Shown: positions 38,145-49,542 of the stretch, piece after piece | Position numbering within the stretch: position 1 is the stretch's first letter | How the letters are laid out: each line of letters begins with the position of its first letter | Assembly: GCA_033002965.1 (NCBI GenBank) | Contig: JAURVB010012602.1 | Location: 1-64,000 of the forward strand | DNA: 64,000 nt | Direction of reading: 5' to 3' | Source: Piper betle | Taxonomy: Eukaryota; Streptophyta; Magnoliopsida; Piperales; Piperaceae | Made by a program: the position numbers and the translations under genes | The notes under the pieces: generated by a model | The model's input: the letters and a program-made list of their open reading frames with translations, nothing else | The model's database searches: none | What the model was told of the DNA's origin: nothing

Positions 38145-39549
38145 CTTGCAACTTTCGGAATGGTCAATTTGTGATTTTGCAATGTCTTCAAGTTCCATAT
38201 CAAAGCTAAACATTCAACGTGAATGCAGATAATCAAATGTATACAATTGTGTAAAATGCAGCTTGCATGGATACAAACTTTCTTAGGTTGTCTTATGGCA
38301 AGTATTGATTCGTTTTCTCTCTGTGATAAAGGTTGTAATGAGATGAAGTGTGACATGTGAAAACAGTACTGTTTGTGTTCGTTCTTCTTGCATTTTGCCC
38401 ATGTACATCTATCTAGCTTTCCTCCAGGCTTGTAGCAGGAAACTGTTCCATAAAAGATTCTTGCTTGCCCAAAAAATTAAATAAACATTACGAGATATAT
38501 TGGTACATATAATGGTTGTGTCTATTTAATGTATGTTATTGAGTAGGTGGTGTTGGCGTGTATGTATGTATATTGTGTAGTCGCAAGCTTATACTTTTTG
38601 GCTGGTTCCACATAGAATGCGACGAATATTTTTCATTACGAGGTACAATGCTGGGAATTTAAATTTTGTGGTGTGACAAGGCATCACGTTTCATTTGCTA
38701 GTTTTAAATTTTGATTACTATATCACCACTTGCTGCTAGAAGAGGGATGAACAATTTACAGGAGCAGAAAACCAGGGAGGAAGAAGAAGAGGGACAATTA
38801 AGAGAGAGATCACACTAATATCCGTAGACATGTTGGTTGAATTCGTCTCTGAGCTGCTCAGAATGTTAATGTTTTCTGTATGCATGAAGAAGAGAAAAGA
38901 GAAGAGAATGGAGCATGGTGTGTTAAAGAGTGTGATAAAGGAGAGGAGGTGGTGGAGCTTTCATGCAAGCAGCGCGAGCTTCATGCTTGTTTCTCTCTGT
39001 GATGTACGTTTTCTGTCTCGTCCTTTTCATCGCCATCTCTCTACCAGTTTTTACAGCAACTACACTCATCATCTTCTTTTCCCCGTCGGGACAGCATAGC
39101 AGAGTGATACATTTATCAAATCAAAGCTCGTACTAAAGAAAACTTAACAAACTATAACTACCTCATGACATAGCATGATAAAGGGCATGATCACCAATAC
39201 CTTTGTAACTCTGAAAGCGATAAATTAAGAATAAAAACCAGAAAGAATGGAGATAATGGAGACTTGTTTGTATGTTGAGAAAGCAACGGCTGAGTTCTTG
39301 TTTTGCAGTGAGTAGAAGTCTAGTAGCCATGGAGGAAGAGGCCCCCACGAAGTCACGAGCAAGCTCTCGGCCTTCTTTCCCCTAAAAGCTTCCCTTCCTT
39401 CCCTCCCCAACTCCTAACATATTCTTCTCCAATGCCCAGCTCCAGCTCTAGCTTCCATGTCCACCAATCCTTCCCCTACCCACCACCACAAGCTAGATTT
39501 GAACTCTGTCTCGCATTCTCGTCTTCTCTGTTAACCAGCATTTTGATCG
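38145..39549. other. Spacer after the unknown-function gene
   Basis: The first few hundred bases are probably 3' UTR. No further gene recognised. From about 38820 to 39540 the composition is more balanced and may be leader or promoter of the LIN-like remnant. Confidence 0.4.
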
Positions 39550-42500
39550 TTTTCTTTTAGACTCGGAGGCTAGAAAATGCATACAGTTGAGCTGCTACTC
39601 CATGCTCAAAGCTCCAAAGCAGGAGTGATTCGAGTTCTCCTAGCACTCCATCCTCTCCAACCTTTTCTAGGGTGTGGAGCAGGCTCGAAGCTGCGGTCAG
39701 TGGAGCAGAGTGAAGAACAGAGGAGCCGTTTGTTGAGGAGCTACGAGCAGATGCAACGGGTTCCCAGCCCTGCTCGACGAGAACGGCTCCACCGGCGGCG
39801 TTTCCAACCAGTTCCTCGTTTGCTGCTCCTATTTCTACCTCTCCATCATAAGGAAGCTCCAGAACGAGGAATGGCAGATGGCTTCCCACGTCCTTCAAGC
39901 AATCCTTGTCTCTCCTCGTTTGGTGAGGACCCATTTTGCTCGGAGATCTGGGTGTTCCTCTTCTTGCCGCGTGTAATTGTTGAGAACCAAGAGGATACGC
40001 TTGCCCAGCTTTGTGAAGACGCCATTGACGATGTTACGAGGAAATTGGCGAGGAGAGGCACAAGGAATGGATGATGTATTACCAGATAGTGCTGAACAAA
40101 GGATAGCTCTGGACCTTGGATGCGCTTCCCAAACATAGTATTGCTGCGAATTTCTGCTACCAAGACAAGCTCTGTAACTACATGTGAGTATTTTGCATTG
40201 CATAGTGTATTTTGTGTAATGTGTAAGATCAAATTTGTTTCATTTTTTAACAGATCTTTCTGAACAGGTACAGGAGGTGTATGAGTGCTAGATGTGCAGC
40301 AACTGTCACGCAAACAATACTTTGCCAGGCATTTTGTGATGTATGCGCATATCAATCAATCAGAAATTTCAGCTACCTAAAGCAAATGAGAAGTAGATGG
40401 TAGTTAAGCAGGATTGCATAAAACCATGACTGTAATTTTGTGCAGGTGATGATGGAAAATCCTGCTTGAGTCCCAACAAAATTTGCATGAGAAAATCAAT
40501 GGAATGAAAGGCTCCAGGTTTTATTTTGATAATAGGTGCCCATTTACACAGGATGATAATGGGCTATTTCTGAAGTACATAGAAGACAGACTTGAAATTG
40601 CATGAGAAATATCATCCTGTTGATGATAAGCTTATGAACAAGAACCTTATTAGCAGCAAATGCCACCGCCATGACTTGAAATTGCCAGACTCAGATTCAT
40701 CAATCACAGTTTGTTCTCACGTTGGTTCTTTGGAAGGCTCTGAGCCTGAGGTACGATCATTCAGTGTCTGAACTTTTTAAGTATAAAATATTGCATAGTA
40801 TCTTCTGGTTTTGTGTTCTAACCAATGAGAATGTGATGATGATTGTTATTTTTTTCTGGGCAAATCCTCTTATTATGTTAGAATGATCTTGTTAAACATT
40901 AGCTGTCTTTCTCAAATGTCATCAAGTATTTCTGATATGTTTTTTCATTACTACAGGAGATGTATAATGAGAACAATTGGAAAGTGAATGAGCTCCAAAC
41001 CTGCCTGGAAATTCTAGAGCCTAAAATCTCCAATGGGTTAGTTTGTGTAGTTTTCATTATTATTTTACACTAATGACAGTTTGCTTTCTCATATTCAATC
41101 TGGTTGCAATTCTTGAATTTTTACTGCTAGATGATTTTTTACAGGAAGCTTTTGCTTTCAAATATGTACTCCCCAGAAGCTATTGAGGTCACAACATCTG
41201 AAGAAAATGCAAGTTCCATCTTCCCCATAGATTCTCAACATTCTAACCAAGATGTTAGTTTAACTAATCTAGGATTGAGGGATCTTGATCGAGACAGCTC
41301 TAGCCATTACAAAGCAGCAGATGCAACAACATTGCATAGGCCAGTCGAACGTCCACAGTTTTTTCATCAAAGAAGCACAAGAAAGAGATCAAAGTCTAGA
41401 AAACAAATAAAGATGATGAAAGGCTTTGAGAAGGCAGTCTCTACCTTGTATTTCTCGGATACAAGTTCTGAAATCTCAAGCATTTGGGAGATATTGCTTA
41501 TCAAAGATGACTCCAAGTATGAACTGCTCAAGGGAGTGATTCTAGACCAACTTCTGAATGTCATTGCAACTTCAAAGAGGAAGAACTTATAAGAGCATCA
41601 ATTTCTGTCCTACTGGTTCTTTCATCTGAGAACAATTCTGTAGTAGATGAAATCAAGAAACACAAAACATGTTTGCATGATTTGGCCGATGTACTTAGAA
41701 GAAATGTTCAAGAGGCAGCTAGTCTTATCCATGTGATGAATCCATCCCCCCAACAGATAAATGGCTTGGATATATTGCATTGCCTATTGGAGATAGTATG
41801 CAGCACAAAGAACAGCCAAGCCAGCAGCATTTCGTATTCTTTGACGCCCACAAAGCATTCATTGCCATGATTGAAATGCTTGTTGCAAAACTTGATTTCA
41901 CGGATAACTGTAAAAATCTAAGTGTAGTCTGTTCTCAAGATTTTATTTCAACGCTCTTGGAAGCCCAAGGTACAAAAACATGGAAGAAGGTGCAGCAGTG
42001 GCCAACATAGTTCTGATGTGCATGAGGTATGATTGGAATTTCAAAAGCCACATCTCTGAAGCAGCACCTGTGGCCGAATTGCTTCGCCTCCTCAGATGTA
42101 ATCACAAGCAACCTAAGTTCAACTCTCTTGAGCTCTTGAATGAAATGCTCCATGTTCCAAGGTATAGTAATTTGTGTGGAGGATTGTCACAAACTTGTTA
42201 ATAGCTAGCTTATTCTCATTATTGTAAACTATCTTTAAAACTTTTCTATGTTGCAGGGCAAGGGCAACAAATCTATTGCATCAGATAAGACTAGCAGGAA
42301 AGATAAACGTCATGCACTCCTTGATGGCTTGCCTCAGAAAAGCAGACCCAGAAAACCGCATCCTTGCAGCAAATTTGCTGCATCAATTGAACATCATGAT
42401 TCTTGATCCTTCTCATGCTTACCTCAATGATTGCATTTTCTGTAATATAAGATTTGATGAAAACAAACATAGCAACGTTTTTCAGGAGGATACAGGGAGC

Positions 42501-43317
42501 AACAAGAGTGTATTTAGGGAAGAAACAGTAGAGGTCCTTGCGGAGACACTGCTATCAGATGCCAACCCAGAAATGCAAATACTATCTGCTTTCGTGCTTT
42601 CAAGTTTAGGAGGAGCTTTCACCAAGACATGTGAACCATCAACATCTGCATGGCTGCAAAGAAGTAAGGACCGGTTTATCTTCTTCACATCACATGAACA
42701 TGATCAAGCACCGTGATTGGTCGGATCCCGCAGCAGACGTGATCATTTTGACATCAAAATCAACCTCAACAAGTAGTACTTACATGACTCTGATACATTG
42801 AGCAACTGTTGCAGGATTCTGGTATAGATGCATGGTGTTGCAAGGCGGGACGAAGTCTTCTTGAGATGGGGGAGACAGTGTTCCAAGCACTGGAGAAGGG
42901 ATTGGAGAGCAAAACAAGAAGTGTCTCACGAAACCGTTTAGTGGCCATTGCATGGATTGGGTGTGAAGTTGCAGAGATGGACAAAACTAGTTTCAGATGT
43001 ACTGCAACAGATACTCTTCTGAATTTACTCGTGCGTTTCCAACGTCCAAGTTTGGATTTGGAGGAGAGACTTCTATCCTGCCTGTGTTTGTATAATTACA
43101 CTTTGGGTAGAGGTAATTTTTTAGTTTCAACCATTTGTGAACTTAACAAAACTTACAGCACCTTGTCATAAACTTTCTTCATCACATAGGCGTGGAAACT
43201 CTCATCATTATCACCGGAGGGTCTGAAAGGATCACTGCAAAGACTTTCTAGCATTACATGGATGGCACAAGAACTGCTCAGATCAGTTGATAATGTACTT
43301 CCATGCAAATCGGTGAG
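39550..43317 (+). pseudogene. LIN-like E3 ligase remnant without U-box or WD40 region
   Basis: Related to plant LIN-type E3 proteins (large proteins with helical repeats, a U-box and C-terminal WD40 repeats). Recognisable blocks: FYLSIIRKLQNEEWQMASHV near 39830; EMYNENNWKVNELQTCLEIL at 40975; LIRASISVLLVLSSENNSVV near 41590; RLAGKINVMHSLMACLRKAD near 42290; SKTRSVSRNRLVAIAWIGCE near 42915; and SITWMAQELLRS near 43250. Frames change at 41577, 41852-41854, 41974-41978 (each reads as one base lost) and about 42668 (one gained), with more breaks before 40300. I find no U-box motif, and after a donor-like AAATCG/GTGAGT at 43317 no WD40 exon follows: the segmental duplication begins 120 bp later. 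Probably a truncated, dying copy; part of the damage may be sequence error. Confidence 0.7.
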
Positions 43318-43437
43318 TGTGTTTCTGCTTCACAGTTTGAAAACTTGGTTTTCTACCAACTTCCATGTTTCTGGAGATTGCTCTCTGATAATAATTGAAT
43401 GCACAAAATGATGGAAACTGATTGTTGGAGATTCCAA

Positions 43438-43787
43438 CTACGGTCTATCTAGCCAGGATGAGACAAGCACAGCAGGGCACGTACAGCACCGGAGGACTGC
43501 ATGGAATGCTTCGACGAGGCCATTGATGAGCTCCACGAATCATTAAGCGAACTCAGGGATCTAGAGAGCGAGACCTTTTGAGTACCAGATGCAAAATGTG
43601 CAGACATGAATAAGCGCAGCACTGACCAACGACGACACCTGCTTGGATGGTTATGCGGGAAAGAAAGGGTCGTCGCGTCAAGACCTTGGTGACTCGAGTT
43701 GCTAACGTCACCTTCTTCACCAGCAATGCTCTAGCCATGGTGAACAAGCTGGCATCTTCTGGTGGTGGAGGCTTCAATCTGCCATGA
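43438..43787 (+). pseudogene. Pectin methylesterase inhibitor (PMEI) domain remnant, copy A
   Basis: C-terminal part of an invertase/PMEI domain. Blocks: AIDELHESLSELRDLESETF, TNDDTCLDGYAGK, then RVANVTFFTSNALAMVNKLA and SSGGGGFNLP before TGA 43785-43787. It is broken by a T-run shift at 'acctttt', a TGA in place of a Trp ('cagacatga') and a shift after GYAGKK. No 5' exon or signal peptide is present on this side, so it was truncated at the duplication edge. Confidence 0.75.
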
Positions 43788-44158
43788 AACGACCATGCTG
43801 CAAAGTTCACTTTCATGCTTGTAGATTAAGCACATGAATAATAATATTTTCATTTCTTTGTTTACATTTCCAACCAACTTCAGTCACGGCACACCTATTT
43901 TATTAAAATTTATCAAATAACAATCGGGATATCAAAAGGGGGATGAACGTCTGAAACACACACATGATATGAACACTGAACTACTTCCACACCATGCCGT
44001 GCAATTCCATTTCCAATTCCTGCCATTATCCGCTTATAAAATACATGTCCCAGGCATTTTAATAGTACGAGTTGATACATAAGATGAGAATTAGCTAATC
44101 AGGGTTGATCAAACAAAGTACAAAACATCCCAAAAAAATTTTTTAATAAAGGATGTCA

Positions 44159-45397
44159 TCATTTTGGGTTTCTCAGAACAATTATAACGGAGTCACCCCG
44201 GAGAAACATCTTGCTGATAAACCTGTCCTTGTTGACGGGAAGAGCCTTTTTCTTGCCTTTCCCTGTCTTGGGTACCTAAAGAACATGGTGTACCATCAAC
44301 TATTTGGTGAACAAAATCTAAATTCACATTAAAATATTGGGGGATAAACGAACCTCAGTCCACATCTCTCGGACATTCTCAAGAACCATATTGCAGTGGC
44401 GATCAAAGGCTCGAACACGGCCAAGGAGTTTCTTGTTGTTCCGGCAGTTGATTAGTACCTGAATTATTAACAGCAGCATAAAGAGCTCATGTAATGGGCC
44501 ATTTTCTTTGAAAGTGGAGAAGAGAGCACAGAAAAATTTTATTACCTGAGTGTTGTTCTTCACACTCATCATCAGAACAGATAGAGGACCTGTGCTAAAC
44601 TCCTCCTCTTCATTTTTGTTACCCTGCAAGTAACAGAAACAAATATTGGTTCTATCAGCGTATTATTAAGCTCATCCAACTTCAGTGAGCATCAATAGTT
44701 CAGAGATCAAACTTCATTATCAGGAATGAACTGATTTAATATACTTTTAAGTTCCAAATATAGATTCCTGTCAGATTCACGACATGTACAACTATGATAC
44801 TTTTGTATCAAAAAACCACTACAATCTTGATAACTGCCCGCCAAAATTTGCAAATATACTCTTTGTGGATGAACCACACATGCAAAAGTTCTACGAAACT
44901 ACATTGTAGCTCTATATTCGTTAATTTTCCAAGTCTTTAGAACAACATTCATCGAAAGTGATATGAAACTAACAAACCTCAAAACAACGAGGTACCTTAA
45001 TCAATCTTGCCATTCATAACCTGGTCCTAGAAAAACTAGACATTTCATTCAAATGACACCTGAAACATTCAATTTTTCCTTTCACCATAAACCCATCAAG
45101 TTATGCATAACACCTATCACACACGTTAATCATATAGATAGTGTGCAATTCACTGTACAGGCTACATGCCATATAGAGACCTCACTAGAGTACACAGATT
45201 ACAAATATTAAGCTACAATTTGAATCATCTGTTTTTTGCTTTTTATCACATTACTTCCCAACCATTCTTATTTGAAATAATCACTCTAAAAGAACATCAC
45301 AAAAAAAATGTATAAGTAATAAAATAACATAGCAGGACCAAAAGTAACTAAGAACTAGAAGACTATCATTTGAACTCACATTGGCATCAACGTCCAT
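44159..45397 (-). CDS. SMD2: Small nuclear ribonucleoprotein Sm D2 (intact copy)
   Basis: Core spliceosomal Sm-ring protein, nuclear after cytoplasmic assembly. Four coding exons: 45380-45397, 44546-44623, 44354-44458 and 44159-44275; 318 nt, 105 residues. Start [18 protein letters not shown], then [14 protein letters not shown], the Sm1 region ending [14 protein letters not shown] and Sm2 [15 protein letters not shown]. Length is normal for plants. A CTTGCAG acceptor eight bases before the ATG implies a leader intron; the first exon is probably near 45880-46020, inside the duplicated segment. All frames are clean, in contrast with copy B. Confidence 0.96.
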
Positions 45398-46152
45398 TTT
45401 CCTGCAAGAAAATCAAAACAATCATTATATTTACTTAATATGCACATATATAAATAATAAAAAAATTAATCAGAGCCAAAATTGTACATAAAAAATTGCA
45501 CACAATAGCCATCTAACAACAAATTATATTGTCAAGCTATAACAAATTGCTAAAATAACTAAAGAACACGCTTATCCTTTCCAACCCATCGCTCTTACTC
45601 CCCTCCTCCTTTCCTTCAAACCCTAGCCCTACTGTTACGGCCTTTATTCATGAGCTGCCAGGATACCTAGGGTTTATACGTTGTTCCTTGGTAGTGACAC
45701 CTACCATCCTAACACCTGCATTTGACCATTATATTCACAAACAGTTCCCACCTCTACAACTCACAAATTACATCGCACCTCAAAATGAAACTACTCCCAA
45801 ACACAAAACTCAAAAACCAAAAAAATAACTACACATCCAAATCACTAGCATTTTTTCCCCACACGAACAGTTCCCAACACCACTACACAATCTTCAAAAG
45901 AGTAGGAAGTGAAAGTAACCACCTTCGAGGCGAAAAGAGCAGAAAAAGCGAGGATTTGGACTGGCCTCGCCGGAGTATGATCGGAGAATAAGCGACGGCG
46001 GGACGACGGCAACGTCGGGAAGACTATGAGGTCGACGAGGGTTTTAGGGTGATGGTTTTACCATTCTAACCTTGATTTTGAGTTTATTTACGAGGAAAGC
46101 CATTCGGATCTTCTGTATACGGGTCAGGTCCGTTTAAGCTAGTCTTGTCCAT

Positions 46153-47134
46153 TCTGATTAATTTTTTGTGAGAAATAATATTTTATCAAAGTTAATGAAA
46201 AACAATAATCTAAGATTAACATGTAATCATGAAATCTAGACCCTAGATTGATAGATTTTGAGTGCATTAACGCAAATGTTGTTTTTATTATCGACGTGTG
46301 ATTGTGTGGAGTAAAAAGTTTTGATTTTAATTCAGAAAATGTTTCAATGAATTTGAATTTTGCATTATTTTTTCCTATTAAAATTACTTTTTAATATGAA
46401 TATTGACACTTAGCTCGTATATTTTCGTAAGTAGACTAACTTATACTAATTTTGTTAGGGAGACATTTACGACTTGATGTATTAATATTTTTTAAATATA
46501 AATATTTAATTGTGCTAAAAAATTAGCTAACTGCTTGAAAATATAAGATATACGCCTTTAGGGCCCATACATAGTTTTAACTACTATGTCATGCCACCCA
46601 ATTGTACTTAATATATCACATACTATTTTGAGTACCATTTTAATTAATACCCGAATTTTTAATTTGAAACATTAATAATGTTTGGGTTTTTTTGTTAAAA
46701 ATCACAATATTTTAACGTATATTTAATAAAATAATAATGACAAAATAAATTATACTGTTTAATGAAATATCTTATTTATATATTTTGAATCTGGTTAAAC
46801 CCAAGTTGACCCGGACAAATCCAATGAGGTAATGAACATAATATTTAAAATTATGGGCCAAGAAGAAAGCAAGATATGATAGACTTGTCATCCTAAAATT
46901 GTGATTAATATGTAATATTATTGTCCTACAAACAAGATGATGCATTTTCCATACAAACGTAAAAAGATTTTGTATTTATAAGAGCAATATTTATCATGTG
47001 GCGTGACAAATGCCCATATAATTATCCAAAGCCTTGTATACATTGTAATCTCATTTGTGTTCATGTCTGATGAAGTGTACAGAAAACAAAAAAATGTTAT
47101 TACTACACATGGAGGAGTGGCCATGGGGCCCTGC
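46153..47134. other. AT-rich spacer between SmD2 and the hydrolase gene
   Basis: Nothing recognisable. The right part is probably 3' UTR of the hydrolase gene. Confidence 0.5.
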
Positions 47135-49497
47135 TCAGCCGGATGTTGGGCCAGCGGACAGAGACGACCCGTCCCGCTGGTTAGAATCCTGGTTATAAGT
47201 TGCCCGTTTGTCCAACCACATAATAATGTCCGAGAACGCAATCTCCACATTTTCGTCCGGCTCGCCAGAGGTCAGACCGTGCCACATTCCCGGGTAGAGC
47301 TTAATGGACTTGTCCGTGCTCCCTGCCCGATCATACAGGGCCCGGCTTACTTCCGGGTCCACGATCTTGTCCGCTGCCCCGTGTAGCACAACAAATGGTA
47401 GGGTCACCTGGCAAATAGCAAGATGATATTGTTAGGTAGGTAGCAAATGGTCCAAACCAAGTGTCCTGCCCTATCAAATTTACACATAAACAATCATTTT
47501 GTTATGACCATGAAAAGTTTGCAATGTGGACCATTGAAAGGGACGAAGAACACATAAATAAACCAAGCATGTCGACCTCGTTCAATTTGTCTTCCAACTT
47601 CATGCTCGTGCGTAATATTTCCAGTGCTGTTTTCAATCTGGGTTTGCCCTGATAAATCAGTTTGTTGTTTCTTATCTGCAGTTTTCACCATCAAAACTAT
47701 GTAAACTTTAGATTTGGAACATGTAAAAGCTTCACTAGATATGGCTGCTCTGCTCATCACCTCCTCCCTTTTAATGTGGTCTTTGAAGGCCGAGTCGATC
47801 ACATCTCTTGTGGGAACGATCTTCCACTTGGGTATGATCTCTTCCACCTTGGTCAGCAAATTCACCACCATCGGCGGTGGCTTCATCTTCTCCGATATCT
47901 GCAATTCATATATGCATACCAATGAGTTCCACCATCGACACCATCAAAACAAGCTGGTATCTTTACCTTGCACATAGGTGCCACAAGCACGGCACCATTC
48001 CAAAACGCTGGTTCTCTCTTGTGCAAGAGAAGAGCCACCGCTCCTCCCATGGATTCTCCATACAAAAACCTCGCCTTCCCCCTGTAATTGGTCTCATCTG
48101 CCACAAGAGATTGAAGAAACTTTGTTTCATTAAGTGGGCATGTTTCATTTTACATAACTTAGCATTTATATTGGTAGGTTGGAGAAAGCAGCCTACCACA
48201 GATGGATTTGAAGAAATCATGGCAGTCGTCGACGATGTTGTCGAACTTTTTGATGTAGCAACGGGGTCCTTTGGAGTGGCCATGGCCTTCATGGTCAATA
48301 CCAAACACAGCATAGCCAGCTTCGGCCAACCTTACTCCACATTCTGCCGTTTCACCATCAATTGTTGAATTAGGCCTTAGTAGTTTAGCTACTAATCGAA
48401 TAAACTAGAGTCTCCAATTATTATATTTCCTGTTCTATGCTCGTGGCACCTTTGAAAGTATTATCATTTTATGAAATGTCAATGCAAAGTTTCACATTTT
48501 CAACCAAAACCAACTTGTCTTGAGCACGTTGAATTTCATGTTACAAACTGTCAAACTAAACAATGCTTTAGCTTAGTTTGTCGAACAACCAGATAAATAA
48601 TGGCAAATGTGAAACAAAACAATTGCCGGAGACGGACGAACAAGAGCAGATAAATGATCCTGACAAGGAGAGTTATTGCTTCAATTCATTGCATGCTCAA
48701 AAACAGGAATTTGGTTTGCTTTGATAGGTAAAGGAAATTTAATGCAGAGAAGGAATTGGGTAGATGAGACATGTTTGGTGCAATGACATTGTGTCTCTTC
48801 GGTGTCAATAGAACTCCACCGATGACATTGATTTACATTAGATCTGTACTTGATGAAATAGAGTTGAAGTTCGTAAGATAGAAGCAGGAGAAGATTAGCA
48901 ATACTATTCTTACCTCTCATAAAAACACTGCATTCCATGCCATACCCTGTAAAAATCAACACAAAATACCAACCAAAATCATAACAACAGAAGCAGGAAA
49001 AAAGGAGAGAAAGGGTTTAAGATTGGTGTACCATGACAGAGGAAAACTAGAGCTTTTATGGAAGATCTTGGCACCCACCGGCAAGTAAATAGCAAAATCC
49101 CTCTTGAGTTCTTTCTGTAGTCCTGTCATTTTGAAGAACAACCAATCAAACAAAGAATGAAACAACTTGCAATTTAGTCTAGAACAGTGTGTAGATGAAA
49201 GCCAAAGATATTCCCACCTCTTGATAGCTTATGGCCATCTTCATCACTCAGTCTAGTTCTCCCGTTTTAGCTAGTGCAGGAAGACACAAAAAACAAGCCG
49301 CAGAGAGATCAAAGAAGAGAAGACGAAGGCAGTTCTCTGAATACTTTGCTTATACAATTGCAATATCGCTCTCTGCCAATCACTGAGCCACATATGAAGA
49401 AGCAGTTGCGTTTTGGGAAGAAATAAAGGCAGATTGAGGGAGTAATGGTGACCGACCCATACCTTCCCATGTGAGTCCTCCGTCCCTTCCAATCCAT
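47135..49497 (-). CDS. Alpha/beta hydrolase, monoacylglycerol lipase / caffeoylshikimate esterase-like
   Basis: Soluble serine hydrolase of the plant MAGL family; substrate could be monoacylglycerol, lysophospholipid or caffeoyl shikimate. Eight exons: 49463-49497, 49032-49114, 48914-48946, 48197-48343, 47967-48097, 47761-47898, 47577-47675 and 47135-47407; 939 nt, 312 residues, all phases consistent. The oxyanion-side motif is LVFLCHGYGME. The nucleophile elbow is GESMGG (Ser115), with Asp235 in HGAADKIVDP and His265 in PGMWHGLTSGEP. The start is chosen because MDWKGRRTHMGR splices in phase to KNSRGILLFTCRWVP. No damage seen. Confidence 0.92.
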
Positions 49498-49533
49498 ATT
49501 TGTCAGCTATTTCCTTGAACACGCCACCACCAG

Positions 49534-49542
49534 TTTTTTATA
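49534..49542 (-). promoter_or_regulatory. Probable TATA box of the hydrolase gene
   Basis: TATAAAAAA on the minus strand, 37 bp before the ATG at 49497. This implies a very short leader. Confidence 0.5.

Larger units (their letters stand above)
43438..46152. repeat. Segmental duplication, copy A
   Basis: Direct repeat of 60335-63896. It begins at 'gtctatctagccaggatgag' and ends at 'cttgtccat'. It contains the PMEI fragment and SmD2. Relative to copy B it lacks about 95 bp near 44670 and the 871-bp hAT-like insertion, and it keeps about 60 bp of PMEI sequence lost in B. Confidence 0.92.

Noticed and set aside
39846..40355. 169-residue open frame on the minus strand
   Set aside because: Antisense to LIN-like sequence; no family match and no splice or promoter support.
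47877..48368. 163-residue open frame on the plus strand
   Set aside because: Antisense to exons 4-6 of the hydrolase gene, whose catalytic motifs are on the minus strand.
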